Shown here piece by piece: positions 1 through 6,742 of a stretch of 37,237 bases of DNA. The notes beneath the pieces are model-generated. The model saw nothing but the letters and a program-made list of their open reading frames with translations, did not search any database and was not told the DNA's origin. How positions within the stretch are numbered: the first letter of the stretch is position 1; every line of letters begins with the position of its first letter. This DNA is from Oscillospiraceae bacterium (GTDB lineage: Bacteria; Bacillota; Clostridia; Oscillospirales; CAG-272). Position numbers and translations under genes: made by a program. The stretch is taken from the NCBI GenBank assembly GCA_015064315.1, contig SVSL01000011.1, forward strand, positions 1 to 37,237, in the 5' to 3' direction.

Positions 1-504
1 GGAGACATGGAATATGTTGCCGAGGTCGATCTTTTGGATAGCGGTGCCACACTTCAATCCACCCTTCTCAAGGTGGGACATCACGGAAGTGCTTCCTCTA
101 CCTCCTATCGCTTTTTGCGCGAGGTAGCGCCTCGGTATGCTGTGATCCCGGTGGGGAAGGACAACGATTACGGACATCCCACCGAAACCGTTCTTTCGCG
201 CCTGCGCGATGCAGACGTGACGGTTTTCCGCACCGATGAAAGAGGCGATATCATCTGCACCAGCAACGGAAAGACCCTTACCTTTACCACCTCCAAGGGC
301 GGTGCGGTGAATGAAGGCGGAACCAACGGCGAGCAAAGCACGGGTGCCGTTACCGAGTATGCCTGCATTGGAAATCTGAGCAGCAAGAAGTATCATCGTA
401 CCTACTGTTCCTCGCTTCCCGGGGAAGAAAATCGCATCTACTTCACCTCCAAAGCCGAAGCTGAAGAAAAAGGATATACCGCCTGCGGCGTTTGTAAGCC
501 GTGA
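1..504 (+). CDS. ComEC/Rec2-type metallo-beta-lactamase protein, 3' end
   Basis: This is the C-terminal 167 residues of a gene whose start lies before the window; the frame is open from base 1. The visible part resembles the C-terminal half of the ComEC-type metallo-beta-lactamase domain: a GDM...VDLL segment, the LKVGHHGS metal-binding motif, a YAVIPVGKDNDYGHPTE segment, and a closing FRTDERGDI strand. After a Gly/Thr/Asn-rich linker comes a small domain with four cysteines, YAC...HRTYC...TACGVCKP, ending at the stop codon. It looks like the Ada-type or zinc-ribbon domain often attached to secreted nucleases and ComEC-like hydrolases in Bacillota. These proteins are usually secreted or membrane-anchored and may act on nucleic acid, but the substrate is unknown. 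Whether the missing N-terminus carries the ComEC membrane channel or only a signal peptide cannot be seen; the tail arrangement favours a standalone hydrolase. Confidence 0.8.
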   Translation, partial: GDMEYVAEVDLLDSGATLQSTLLKVGHHGSASSTSYRFLREVAPRYAVIPVGKDNDYGHPTETVLSRLRDADVTVFRTDERGDIICTSNGKTLTFTTSKGGAVNEGGTNGEQSTGAVTEYACIGNLSSKKYHRTYCSSLPGEENRIYFTSKAEAEEKGYTACGVCKP

Positions 505-521
505 GTGCTTTTTGGATTTTT

Positions 522-567
522 GCAGGGGGAGGAGGCGCTTTTTGAAAAAAGCGCCTCCTCCCCCTGC
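522..567. repeat. Perfect 22-bp inverted repeat, GC-rich hairpin
   Basis: Arms 522-543 and 546-567 are exact reverse complements around a 2-nt centre. The arms are G/C-rich outside and end in a T5/A5 inner part. It sits 18 bp after the metallo-beta-lactamase stop codon, so it probably ends that transcript. No T-tract follows on either strand, so it is not a textbook intrinsic terminator. Confidence 0.7.
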
Positions 568-616
568 ACCCCCTCCTCCGCAAAAACTGCAAAAAAAGGA
601 ATGTGATGAACTATAA

Positions 617-649
617 AAAATCGCGTAGCCGAAATGGTTACGCGATTTT
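617..649. terminator. Bidirectional terminator with GCGTAGCC core
   Basis: A 14-bp stem with one G-U pair: arms AAAATCGCGTAGCC (617-630) and GGTTACGCGATTTT (636-649). On the minus strand the stem runs into a T6 tract just after the XRE gene; on the plus strand it is followed by GATTTTTTA. It separates the metallo-beta-lactamase gene from the convergent XRE gene. The core recurs in the terminators at 7918-7962 and 27633-27678. Confidence 0.8.
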
Positions 650-665
650 GATTTTTTATAAAATA

Positions 666-899
666 TTAATCTTCAATGTCATCAAAATAATCTCTGTCAA
701 AAAACTCTTTCAAAGTAATTCCGGCACCCTCGCAAAAGCGTTTGACGGTGATTACCTTGGAGCATTTTGTTCTGCCCTTGATCAAATCATAAATTGCGGA
801 CGGAGACATTCCGCCCTTGAGAGAGGCATCACAAACGTTGACTCCTTTTTCTTGGCAGATTTCATAGATGCGTTTTATAATTGCGTCATTCATTTTCAT
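666..899 (-). CDS. Small XRE-family helix-turn-helix regulator
   Basis: A 77-residue protein that is essentially one Cro/C1-type (XRE) DNA-binding domain. It starts MKMNDAIIKRIYEICQ, with the recognition region around MSPSAIYDLIKGR and an acidic end DRDYFDDIED. The ATG at 897-899 is chosen because an AAAGGAGAG ribosome binding site lies 9 nt upstream; the open frame extends much further, but that part overlaps the divergent gene and its operators. The gene is divergent from the SLOG-fold gene at 1051, and the shared intergenic region contains three copies of one operator-like palindrome. The simplest model is that this protein binds those sites and represses both genes. Domain family is clear; the ligand or signal and the regulon are inference. 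Confidence 0.85.
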   Translation of the reverse strand: MKMNDAIIKRIYEICQEKGVNVCDASLKGGMSPSAIYDLIKGRTKCSKVITVKRFCEGAGITLKEFFDRDYFDDIED

Positions 900-921
900 A
901 ATTGTTTTCTCTCCTTTGTTT

Positions 922-937
922 TCACGGAGTTCCACAA
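922..937. promoter_or_regulatory. Operator-like site O1 of the XRE/SLOG pair
   Basis: The 16-bp sequence TCACGGAGTTCCACAA is an imperfect copy of the perfect palindrome at 967-982. It lies between a TATAAT-like -10 for the XRE gene (940-945, minus strand) and its ribosome binding site, a position suited to autorepression. Confidence 0.6.
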
Positions 938-966
938 TTATTATAGATCGCTTGAAAAAAATTATC

Positions 967-982
967 TCGTGGAGTTCCACGA
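967..982. promoter_or_regulatory. Operator-like site O2, perfect palindrome
   Basis: TCGTGGAGTTCCACGA has 7-bp perfect arms around a 2-bp centre and ends 2 bp before the -35 box (985-990) of the divergent SLOG-gene promoter. It is the best of the three copies and probably the strongest site for the XRE protein. Confidence 0.7.
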
Positions 983-984
983 TA

Positions 985-1013
985 TTGACAAAAACAATCG
1001 CGTGATATATAAT
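985..1013 (+). promoter_or_regulatory. Consensus sigma-A promoter for the SLOG gene
   Basis: TTGACA at 985-990, a 17-bp spacer and TATAAT at 1008-1013 match the vegetative consensus exactly. Operators O2 and O3 flank it directly, so a bound repressor would block it. The gene's ATG is 37 bp downstream. Confidence 0.85.
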
Positions 1014-1016
1014 AAA

Positions 1017-1032
1017 TATCGGAATTCCACGA
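1017..1032. promoter_or_regulatory. Operator-like site O3
   Basis: TATCGGAATTCCACGA shares the GGAnTTCCAC core of O1 and O2. It lies 3 bp after the -10 box, over the expected transcription start of the SLOG gene. Confidence 0.6.
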
Positions 1033-1050
1033 TTTTGCAGGAGGGAGAAT

Positions 1051-1497
1051 ATGATAATTACGTTTTTGGGACATCGTTCTATCATAAACGGAGATGCTTG
1101 GTTTGAAAAAGTAAGATCGGTTATTTTGGAAAACATAAATTTCCGGGAGAAGACATTGTTTTATTGCGGTGGGTACGGCGACTTCGATTATCTGTGTGTC
1201 AGAGCTTGTCGTTCCATTCAAATGAACAATCCAAATTGTGAGATTGTTTTTGTAACGCCGTATATGATTTCATCAAAGCCGCCGAGAAACACAGATATCA
1301 CGTTTTACAATTCTATTTTATATCCCCCATTGGAACGGGTACCGCCTAAGGTTGCGATTCTTCGACGGAATGAGTGGATGATCGATCAATCGAATTTGAT
1401 CGTCGCTTACGTTGCATATTCGCATGGAGGCGCGTATAGGGGCTTACAGTACGCTGAAAAGAAGCAAAAAAGAATTGTCAATTTGGCAGAAAGTTGA
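1051..1497 (+). CDS. SLOG-fold (DUF1273/YpsA-like) protein
   Basis: A 148-residue protein beginning MIITFLGHRS, with a glycine-rich FYCGGYGDFDYLC loop near residues 37-50, an IVFVTPYM strand near 68-75, and a C-terminal segment containing YSHGGAYRGLQYAEKK. These are hallmarks of the small Rossmann-like SLOG superfamily (DUF1273/YpsA, related to LOG and DprA folds). Members bind nucleotides or nucleotide-derived ligands and are often tied to stress or defence signalling. The ATG has a GGAGGGAG ribosome binding site 5 nt upstream. It diverges from a single-domain XRE regulator, with an exact consensus promoter boxed in by operators, so it looks tightly repressed and inducible. No catalytic function can be assigned. 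The fold assignment is fairly secure; a sensor or effector role is inference. Confidence 0.75.
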   Translation: MIITFLGHRSIINGDAWFEKVRSVILENINFREKTLFYCGGYGDFDYLCVRACRSIQMNNPNCEIVFVTPYMISSKPPRNTDITFYNSILYPPLERVPPKVAILRRNEWMIDQSNLIVAYVAYSHGGAYRGLQYAEKKQKRIVNLAES

Positions 1498-1536
1498 TGA
1501 AAAAATCACAATTTTCACAAAAATCATCCAATCCTA

Positions 1537-1565
1537 TTGACAAACGAACGGTGTTCGTATATAAT
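1537..1565 (+). promoter_or_regulatory. Consensus promoter of the TetR-ABC operon
   Basis: TTGACA at 1537-1542, a 17-bp spacer and TATAAT at 1560-1565. The spacer itself contains the palindrome ACGAACGGTGTTCGT (1544-1558), and a second palindrome follows the -10 box. Confidence 0.85.
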
Positions 1566-1587
1566 ATTAACGAACACTGTTCGTTAA
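1544..1587. promoter_or_regulatory. Two TetR operator palindromes over the promoter
   Basis: Site A (1544-1558) is ACGAAC-GGT-GTTCGT, inside the promoter spacer. Site B (1567-1587) is a perfect 10-bp inverted repeat around one base, with the same CGAAC/GTTCG core, between the -10 box and the ribosome binding site. The core spacing is the same in both. Paired sites overlapping the promoter of a TetR-first operon are the normal layout for autorepression. Confidence 0.85.
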
Positions 1588-1598
1588 AGGAGAAGATC

Positions 1599-2201
1599 AT
1601 GAATAAAAAGGGTTTGACAAGTGAAGAAATCACCAAAGCCGCGTCGCAGATGATTGCCGAGGTGGGGTACGCAAATTTCTCGTTGCGGGACCTTGCGGCA
1701 AGGCTTGGGGTAAGACCTTCCTCATTGTACAATCACATTACCGGTATTGGAGAGATCAATACTGCGGTAGCGGTGGATGCTTCGCTTCAAATGAATCGCC
1801 GTATAGAGGAGGCAACGCGGGATCTGCCGCCCGAGGAAGCGTTTTTGAAGGGGCTTGCCGAATATCGAGCCTTTGCATCGGAGAATCCCGAGATTTATAA
1901 GGCATTGTTTCGTATGCCCGAACAAAGCAACGACGAAGAGCTTTTGCGCCGTGCCACGTTATATGCGGTTCGCGCCCTGCGATTGATCTGTCTGGATTTT
2001 GAGTTGGATGACGATGATATGATCCATTTTATGCGTTGCTTGCGCTCCACGCTGCACGGATTTGTATCGCTGACCGCCGAGGGCTTTCTCTTGCGCGGCG
2101 GCGTGCCACGGGATGAGAGCTTTGCGGTTTTGTCGCAAATGCTGTTGAATCAGTTGAAAAGCATGAGTCCCAAATATAAGAAAGGAGAGGAAGAGAAATG
2201 A
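1599..2201 (+). CDS. TetR/AcrR-family transcriptional regulator
   Basis: A 200-residue regulator. The N-terminal helix-turn-helix covers about residues 5-50 (TSEEITKAASQMIAEVGYANF, then SLRDLAARLGVRPSSLYNHI), which is the classic TetR recognition region. The rest is a helical ligand-binding domain of the TetR_C_33/WHG type (LAEYRAFASENPEIYKALF). The ATG at 1599 is preceded by AAAGGAG at a good distance; the frame is open further upstream but would run through the promoter and operators. The stop overlaps the ATG of the first ABC gene (ATGA), so the regulator is cotranscribed and translationally coupled with the exporter it presumably controls. It most likely represses its own promoter through the two GTTCG palindromes and is released by an exporter substrate; the inducer is unknown. 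Confidence 0.92.
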   Translation: MNKKGLTSEEITKAASQMIAEVGYANFSLRDLAARLGVRPSSLYNHITGIGEINTAVAVDASLQMNRRIEEATRDLPPEEAFLKGLAEYRAFASENPEIYKALFRMPEQSNDEELLRRATLYAVRALRLICLDFELDDDDMIHFMRCLRSTLHGFVSLTAEGFLLRGGVPRDESFAVLSQMLLNQLKSMSPKYKKGEEEK

Positions 2202-3931
2202 TTTCAAGATATTGGTCTTACATAAAAAAGCACTGGTACTTCTTCCTCTTTGGTCCCATATTCGTCATTCTTTCGGCAATCTTAGAGGTCACGCTGCCCA
2301 AAATCACGGCAAATCTGATCAACAACGGTATTGCCAACGGGGATATTTCTTACATCGTAAAGCAAAGTATTTTGATGATGGTCATTGCACTGGTGACCAT
2401 GGTCAGCAGCGTGCTGGGAGCGATTTTTGCGATCAATGCCTCAACACGCTTTGGTGCAAACCTGCGCCGTGATATTTTTGCCCGTGTGCAAAAGTATTCC
2501 TTTGCAAACCTTGATCATCTTACCACAGGCTCTCTGATTACCCGTATTACCAACGACGTCACCCAAATGCAAGCCTTTGTGCAAAACATGCTGCGCATGA
2601 TGCTTCGCGCTCCCACCATGATGATTGGTGCTATGATCATGGCATTCCAGCTCAATCTGAGTCTTGCTATGGTACTGTGTGTTGTCATTCCCGTTTTGAT
2701 GCTTAGCCTCATTTTGCTGATTCGCGGCTCTCTGTCACGTTATTCAGGAATGCAAGCGCAGTTGGATCTTTTGAATACGCAGATCGGAGAATCGATTGAA
2801 AACGAACGCGTGATCAAATCCTTTGCGCGCGAGGATTTTGAAAGAGAAAAATTTTATACCGTAAACGATACGCTTTACAAAAAAAGCATTCACGCCCTGA
2901 AGGTGATGCTTTGGATCGCGCCGATCTGCACCATTGCCATCAACGTTGCAACGATTGCAACCGTATGGATCGCGGGACGTCAGATCATGATCGGCAACAT
3001 GGAGCTGGGAACCTTAACGGCGTTTATTACCTACTTGAGTCAGATCTTAACGCAGGTCAGAGTCATGTCCATCGTATTTGAGCGGTGGTCGAGAGCAAAG
3101 GCCTCTGCCAACCGTATTCGCGAAATTTTTGATGAGGAGCTGGATCTGACCGATGAAGAAAGCGGGGATTGCAAGGTGGAGAAGGGCAGTATTGAATTTC
3201 AAAATGTTTCCTTCCGTTACTTCAAGAATCGCCGCGAGAAGGTTCTGAACAATATCAGCTTCCGCATTGAGGCGGGACAAACCGTGGGCATCATCGGATC
3301 CACGGGTAGCGGAAAGACCACCCTGATCTCCATGATCCCCCGTCTTTACGACGTGGATGAGGGAGCGGTTCTGGTGGATGGCGTGGACGTAAAGGCGTAT
3401 TCCTTTGAAAATCTGCGCAAGGGGATTGCCGTGGTTCTGCAAAAGAATATGCTCTTTTCGGGTACCGTGCGTGAAAATCTCTACTGGGGGAAGGAGGATG
3501 CGAACGAGGAAGAGCTGGACGAGGCCTCTCTGCATTCGCAATCCTCGGAATTCCTTTCCACCTTCAAGGATGGCTATGAGACTGAGCTGGGGCATGGAGG
3601 AATCAATCTCTCGGGCGGTCAGAAGCAACGTCTTTGCATCGCGCGAGCCCTTCTGCGCAAGCCCAAGATCTTGATTTTGGATGACTCCACAAGTGCTTTG
3701 GATACGGCAACCGATGCCAAGTTCCGCAAGGCGCTCCGCGAGGAGGCAAGCGATATTACCTGTCTGATCATTGCCCAGCGTATTTCCTCGGTGATGGATG
3801 CCGACCGTATTCTGGTAATGGATAACGGAAGAATCGTTGGAAACGGCACTCATGCTGAGCTGATGCGCTCCTGTCAGGTTTACCGTGAGATCTATTTGAC
3901 ACAAAAGGAAGGAGATGCCGCAAATGACTGA
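2198..3931 (+). CDS. Heterodimeric ABC exporter, degenerate-site half (TM287/BmrC-like)
   Basis: A 577-residue half-transporter in the cytoplasmic membrane: six transmembrane helices (about residues 15-310) followed by an ATPase domain. Walker A is GSTGSGKT (K373), the signature is LSGGQKQR and Walker B is ILILDD. Two catalytic positions are altered: the Walker B glutamate is Asp496 and the switch histidine is Gln527 (IIAQRISS). This Asp-plus-Gln pattern is known from the degenerate subunit of heterodimeric exporters such as TM287/288, so this protein should supply the non-hydrolysing site and the next gene the active one. The start overlaps the TetR stop by ATGA, and the end overlaps the start of the partner. 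Likely role is efflux of drugs, lipids or peptides, with TetR sensing the substrate. Confidence 0.93.
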   Translation: MISRYWSYIKKHWYFFLFGPIFVILSAILEVTLPKITANLINNGIANGDISYIVKQSILMMVIALVTMVSSVLGAIFAINASTRFGANLRRDIFARVQKYSFANLDHLTTGSLITRITNDVTQMQAFVQNMLRMMLRAPTMMIGAMIMAFQLNLSLAMVLCVVIPVLMLSLILLIRGSLSRYSGMQAQLDLLNTQIGESIENERVIKSFAREDFEREKFYTVNDTLYKKSIHALKVMLWIAPICTIAINVATIATVWIAGRQIMIGNMELGTLTAFITYLSQILTQVRVMSIVFERWSRAKASANRIREIFDEELDLTDEESGDCKVEKGSIEFQNVSFRYFKNRREKVLNNISFRIEAGQTVGIIGSTGSGKTTLISMIPRLYDVDEGAVLVDGVDVKAYSFENLRKGIAVVLQKNMLFSGTVRENLYWGKEDANEEELDEASLHSQSSEFLSTFKDGYETELGHGGINLSGGQKQRLCIARALLRKPKILILDDSTSALDTATDAKFRKALREEASDITCLIIAQRISSVMDADRILVMDNGRIVGNGTHAELMRSCQVYREIYLTQKEGDAAND

Positions 3932-5810
3932 AGATAGAAAACAGCGCTTGGCGCAAAAATACGCGGCTCTTTACGCTTCCAGCGGACGCGCGAATAAGAG
4001 AGAGGTCCGAATGGTCGGCGGCGGTGGACGCATGATGGGAATGGCGGCGCAGGGAAAGCCCAAGGATACTAAGAAAACCATCAAACGCTTGGTCTGGTAT
4101 CTGAGTCGCGAGTGGATCTTGATCATTGTGGGGATGACCTGTTTGTTGCTGACAACGCTGGGGACGCTGGCGACCACTTATATGCTTCGCCCTATCATCA
4201 ATGAAGGAATTGAGCAATACATCGGACGTGTTGACGAGGGAATGCGGAAGCTGACCCTTCGTGTGCTGGCACTTTTGGGAATGTATCTTTTGGTCAGCAT
4301 TATGCAGATTGTGCATAAGCACGTACTGCTGATAGCATCAAGGCGCTCTCTCAAGCGGCTTCGCAAGGATCTGTACGATAAGCTGCAAAAGCTGCCCGTA
4401 CGCTATTTTGATACCCACTCCACGGGCGACCTGATGAGCCGTTTTACCAACGACGTGGACACCATTGGCGATATGGTCAACAGCACCCTGGTTGCTATGA
4501 TCTCCGGCGTGATCACGCTGGTGGGTACGCTGGTGCTGATGCTTGTAACCAGCTTCTGGCTGGCAATGATCACCATTGTTTTCACGCCGGTTCTGACGCT
4601 TGTCAGCAAAACCATTGTCAAAAAGAGCCGTCCGCTCTTCTCCAAGCGACAAAGAGCCCTGGGTGCTCTCAACGGATTTTCCGAGGAGGTTATTTCGGGT
4701 CAGAAGGTGGTTAAGGTTTTTGGCAGAGAGGATGCCGTGGAGGAAGAATTTGAGTACCTCAACCAGGAGCTTTGCAAAACCCAGATCCGTGCCCAATCCC
4801 TGTCCATGCTCATGGGACCCATCAACCATAACATTTGTAACTTTATCTACGCCGTTACGGCTTGCGTGGGCGGTATTATGGTGGTGACGCAGGGCTTTGA
4901 CATCGGAGGACTTACCGTTCTTCTCGACTATACCCGAAAGTTTAACCAGCCCATCAACGAGATCTCTACGCAGATCAACGTGGTCTTTTCGGCACTTGCC
5001 GGAGCGGAGCGCATTTTTGAGGTTATGAACGCCGACGAGGAGGTGGAGGTGGCTGAGCTTTCGGAGGTGAAGACGCTCAAGGGACACATCGAGCTCAAGG
5101 ACGTTTCCTTTGGATATCTTCCCGGTGTAACGGTTCTGCACGATATCAATCTGACCGCCAAGCCCGGACAAAAGATCGCTTTTGTCGGTTCTACCGGTGC
5201 GGGCAAGACCACCGTGACCAATCTGCTTTCCCGATTCTATGAAATTGAAAAGGGTGAGCTTTTGGTGGATGGGATCCCGATTGAAAAAATCCCGCGCCCC
5301 GTCCTTCGCTCGCAGGTGGTCATGGTCTTGCAGGATACGCACCTCTTTACGGGAACGGTACGGGAGAATATTCGATACGGACGCCTCGATGCCACCGACG
5401 AGGAGGTGGAGGCTGCGGCAAAAGCCGTTGCGGCACACGATTTCATCGTTCATCTGGAAAACGGCTACGACACGCTTCTGGAGCATGACGGCGCCAATCT
5501 GTCCCAAGGGCAGAGGCAGCTGCTCAATATCGCCCGTGCTGCCGTCAGCCAAGCGCCGATTTTGGTATTGGATGAAGCCACCAGCTCGGTGGATACCCGA
5601 ACCGAGCGCAACATTGAAATGGGTATGGACGCGCTCATGGAAAACCGCACCACCTTTGTCATTGCCCACAGGCTTTCCACGGTTCGCAAGGCGGATTGCA
5701 TTATGGTGCTGGAGAAGGGACGCATTATTGAAAGAGGCAACCACGAGGAGCTTCTCGCCCTTGGCGGACGCTATTCCGACCTCTATCACGAGATCGTTAA
5801 GCTGGACTAA
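3924..5810 (+). CDS. Heterodimeric ABC exporter, catalytic half (TM288/BmrD-like)
   Basis: A 628-residue half-transporter, partner of the preceding gene. A ~50-residue basic cytoplasmic leader (rich in Gly, Met, Arg) precedes six membrane helices and an ATPase domain. Walker A is GSTGAGKT (K428), Walker B ILVLDE has the catalytic Glu551, and the switch histidine is His582 (VIAHRLST), so this subunit is catalytically complete. Its signature is LSQGQ (526-530) rather than LSGGQ; it would face the degenerate ATP site of the partner, which is the expected complementary change in TM288-like subunits. The start is taken as ATG 3924 because GGAAGGAG ends 9 nt before it, whereas ATG 3915 directly abuts that site. 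It overlaps the upstream gene by 8 bp. No clear terminator follows, so some read-through into the next operon is possible. Confidence 0.93.
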   Translation: MTEDRKQRLAQKYAALYASSGRANKREVRMVGGGGRMMGMAAQGKPKDTKKTIKRLVWYLSREWILIIVGMTCLLLTTLGTLATTYMLRPIINEGIEQYIGRVDEGMRKLTLRVLALLGMYLLVSIMQIVHKHVLLIASRRSLKRLRKDLYDKLQKLPVRYFDTHSTGDLMSRFTNDVDTIGDMVNSTLVAMISGVITLVGTLVLMLVTSFWLAMITIVFTPVLTLVSKTIVKKSRPLFSKRQRALGALNGFSEEVISGQKVVKVFGREDAVEEEFEYLNQELCKTQIRAQSLSMLMGPINHNICNFIYAVTACVGGIMVVTQGFDIGGLTVLLDYTRKFNQPINEISTQINVVFSALAGAERIFEVMNADEEVEVAELSEVKTLKGHIELKDVSFGYLPGVTVLHDINLTAKPGQKIAFVGSTGAGKTTVTNLLSRFYEIEKGELLVDGIPIEKIPRPVLRSQVVMVLQDTHLFTGTVRENIRYGRLDATDEEVEAAAKAVAAHDFIVHLENGYDTLLEHDGANLSQGQRQLLNIARAAVSQAPILVLDEATSSVDTRTERNIEMGMDALMENRTTFVIAHRLSTVRKADCIMVLEKGRIIERGNHEELLALGGRYSDLYHEIVKLD

Positions 5811-5826
5811 ATGTTTGTATTTTCTA

Positions 5827-5855
5827 TTGACAGCTCCTGTGGATTATGATATAAT
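5827..5855 (+). promoter_or_regulatory. Consensus promoter of the natAB-like operon
   Basis: TTGACA at 5827-5832, a 17-bp spacer and TATAAT at 5850-5855. The -35 box overlaps the left arm of a 9-bp inverted repeat. Confidence 0.85.
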
Positions 5856-5870
5856 TTTGTTGGAGCTGTC
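5829..5870. promoter_or_regulatory. Inverted repeat bracketing the natAB-like promoter
   Basis: GACAGCTCC (5829-5837) and GGAGCTGTC (5862-5870) are exact inverted 9-mers 33 bp apart centre to centre, about three helical turns. The left arm includes part of the -35 box and the right arm lies at the expected transcription start, so they cannot form a complete RNA hairpin in this transcript. A regulator bridging two half-sites is the more likely reading. Confidence 0.5.
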
Positions 5871-5953
5871 TTGTTAAAATGTACGGCATAAGAAAGGCTT
5901 TTTCTATCATCTTTAAACGTATTTTCAAATTTTTAGGTAAGGAGAAATCAATC

Positions 5954-6742
5954 ATGGATATTGCATTGCAAGCGATGGGGCTGAAAAAGACCTTTACGCT
6001 TTCTGCCAAGCAAAGGCAGATCGAAAAGACGACCGAAAAGAAAAAGGTCGCCGTAAACGGACTTTCCTTTGAAGCCTATCGCGGAGAAATATTTGGGCTG
6101 TTAGGACCCAACGGCGCGGGAAAGACCACGGCGCTTCGCATGATCTCCACCTTGATCCGTCCCGATGAGGGCGACGTTCTGGTGGATGGCGCCAGTGTGG
6201 TGAAGGATCCCGACGTGGTGCGCGGTCGCATTGGATTTTTAACGAGTGAGCTCAAGCTGGAGGATTTCTTTACCCCCGACTATTTGTACGATTTCTTTTC
6301 CGAGCTTCACGGAGTGGATCCTACGGTGGCATCGGCGCGCAAGAAATCGCTGTTTGAAAAATTCGGCATCGATCGCTTCGCAGGGGTTAAGGTGGCAAAT
6401 CTTTCCACGGGTATGAAGCAAAAGGCGTCCCTTGTGATCTCGGTGGCGCACGATCCCGATATCATCATCTTCGACGAGCCCACCAACGGTCTGGACGTGC
6501 TTACCGCCAAGGTGGTGACCGATTTTCTTTTGGAGCTGCGGGAAGAGGGAAAGACCGTGATCCTTTCCACCCATATTTTCAGCTTGGTAGAGAAGATCTG
6601 CGACCGCGTGGGCATCATCATTGACGGAAAGATGATCGCTTGTGATGCATTGGAGGCGGTATGTGACGGCAAGACGCTGGAGGATCGCTTCTTTGAGCTC
6701 TATCTGAACAACGAAAACGCGAAGGGAGGGGCAATGCTGTGA
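5954..6742 (+). CDS. ABC-2 exporter ATPase, NatA-like
   Basis: A 262-residue cytoplasmic ATPase of the NatA/drug-export type. Walker A is GPNGAGKTT (near residue 50), the signature is LSTGMKQK, Walker B is IIIFDEPTNGLD, and the switch is ILSTHIFS. An unusual ~18-residue stretch of Lys, Glu and Gln (KQRQIEKTTEKKK) lies before the first ATPase strand; similar charged inserts occur in NatA-type proteins. ATG 5954 is chosen for its TAAGGAG site 9 nt upstream. The frame extends 25 codons further, but that region overlaps the leader behind the promoter. The stop overlaps the GTG start of the permease, giving tight coupling. In Bacillus the NatAB pair exports sodium; here the substrate cannot be read from sequence. 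Confidence 0.9.
   Translation: MDIALQAMGLKKTFTLSAKQRQIEKTTEKKKVAVNGLSFEAYRGEIFGLLGPNGAGKTTALRMISTLIRPDEGDVLVDGASVVKDPDVVRGRIGFLTSELKLEDFFTPDYLYDFFSELHGVDPTVASARKKSLFEKFGIDRFAGVKVANLSTGMKQKASLVISVAHDPDIIIFDEPTNGLDVLTAKVVTDFLLELREEGKTVILSTHIFSLVEKICDRVGIIIDGKMIACDALEAVCDGKTLEDRFFELYLNNENAKGGAML

Noticed and set aside
603-1106. 167-residue plus-strand frame
   Set aside because: It lies antisense to the XRE gene, reads through the operators, and has no ribosome binding site; the minus-strand gene has clear start signals.
4338-5789. 483-residue minus-strand frame opposite the second ABC gene
   Set aside because: No motif, no start signal, fully antisense to a well-supported gene.
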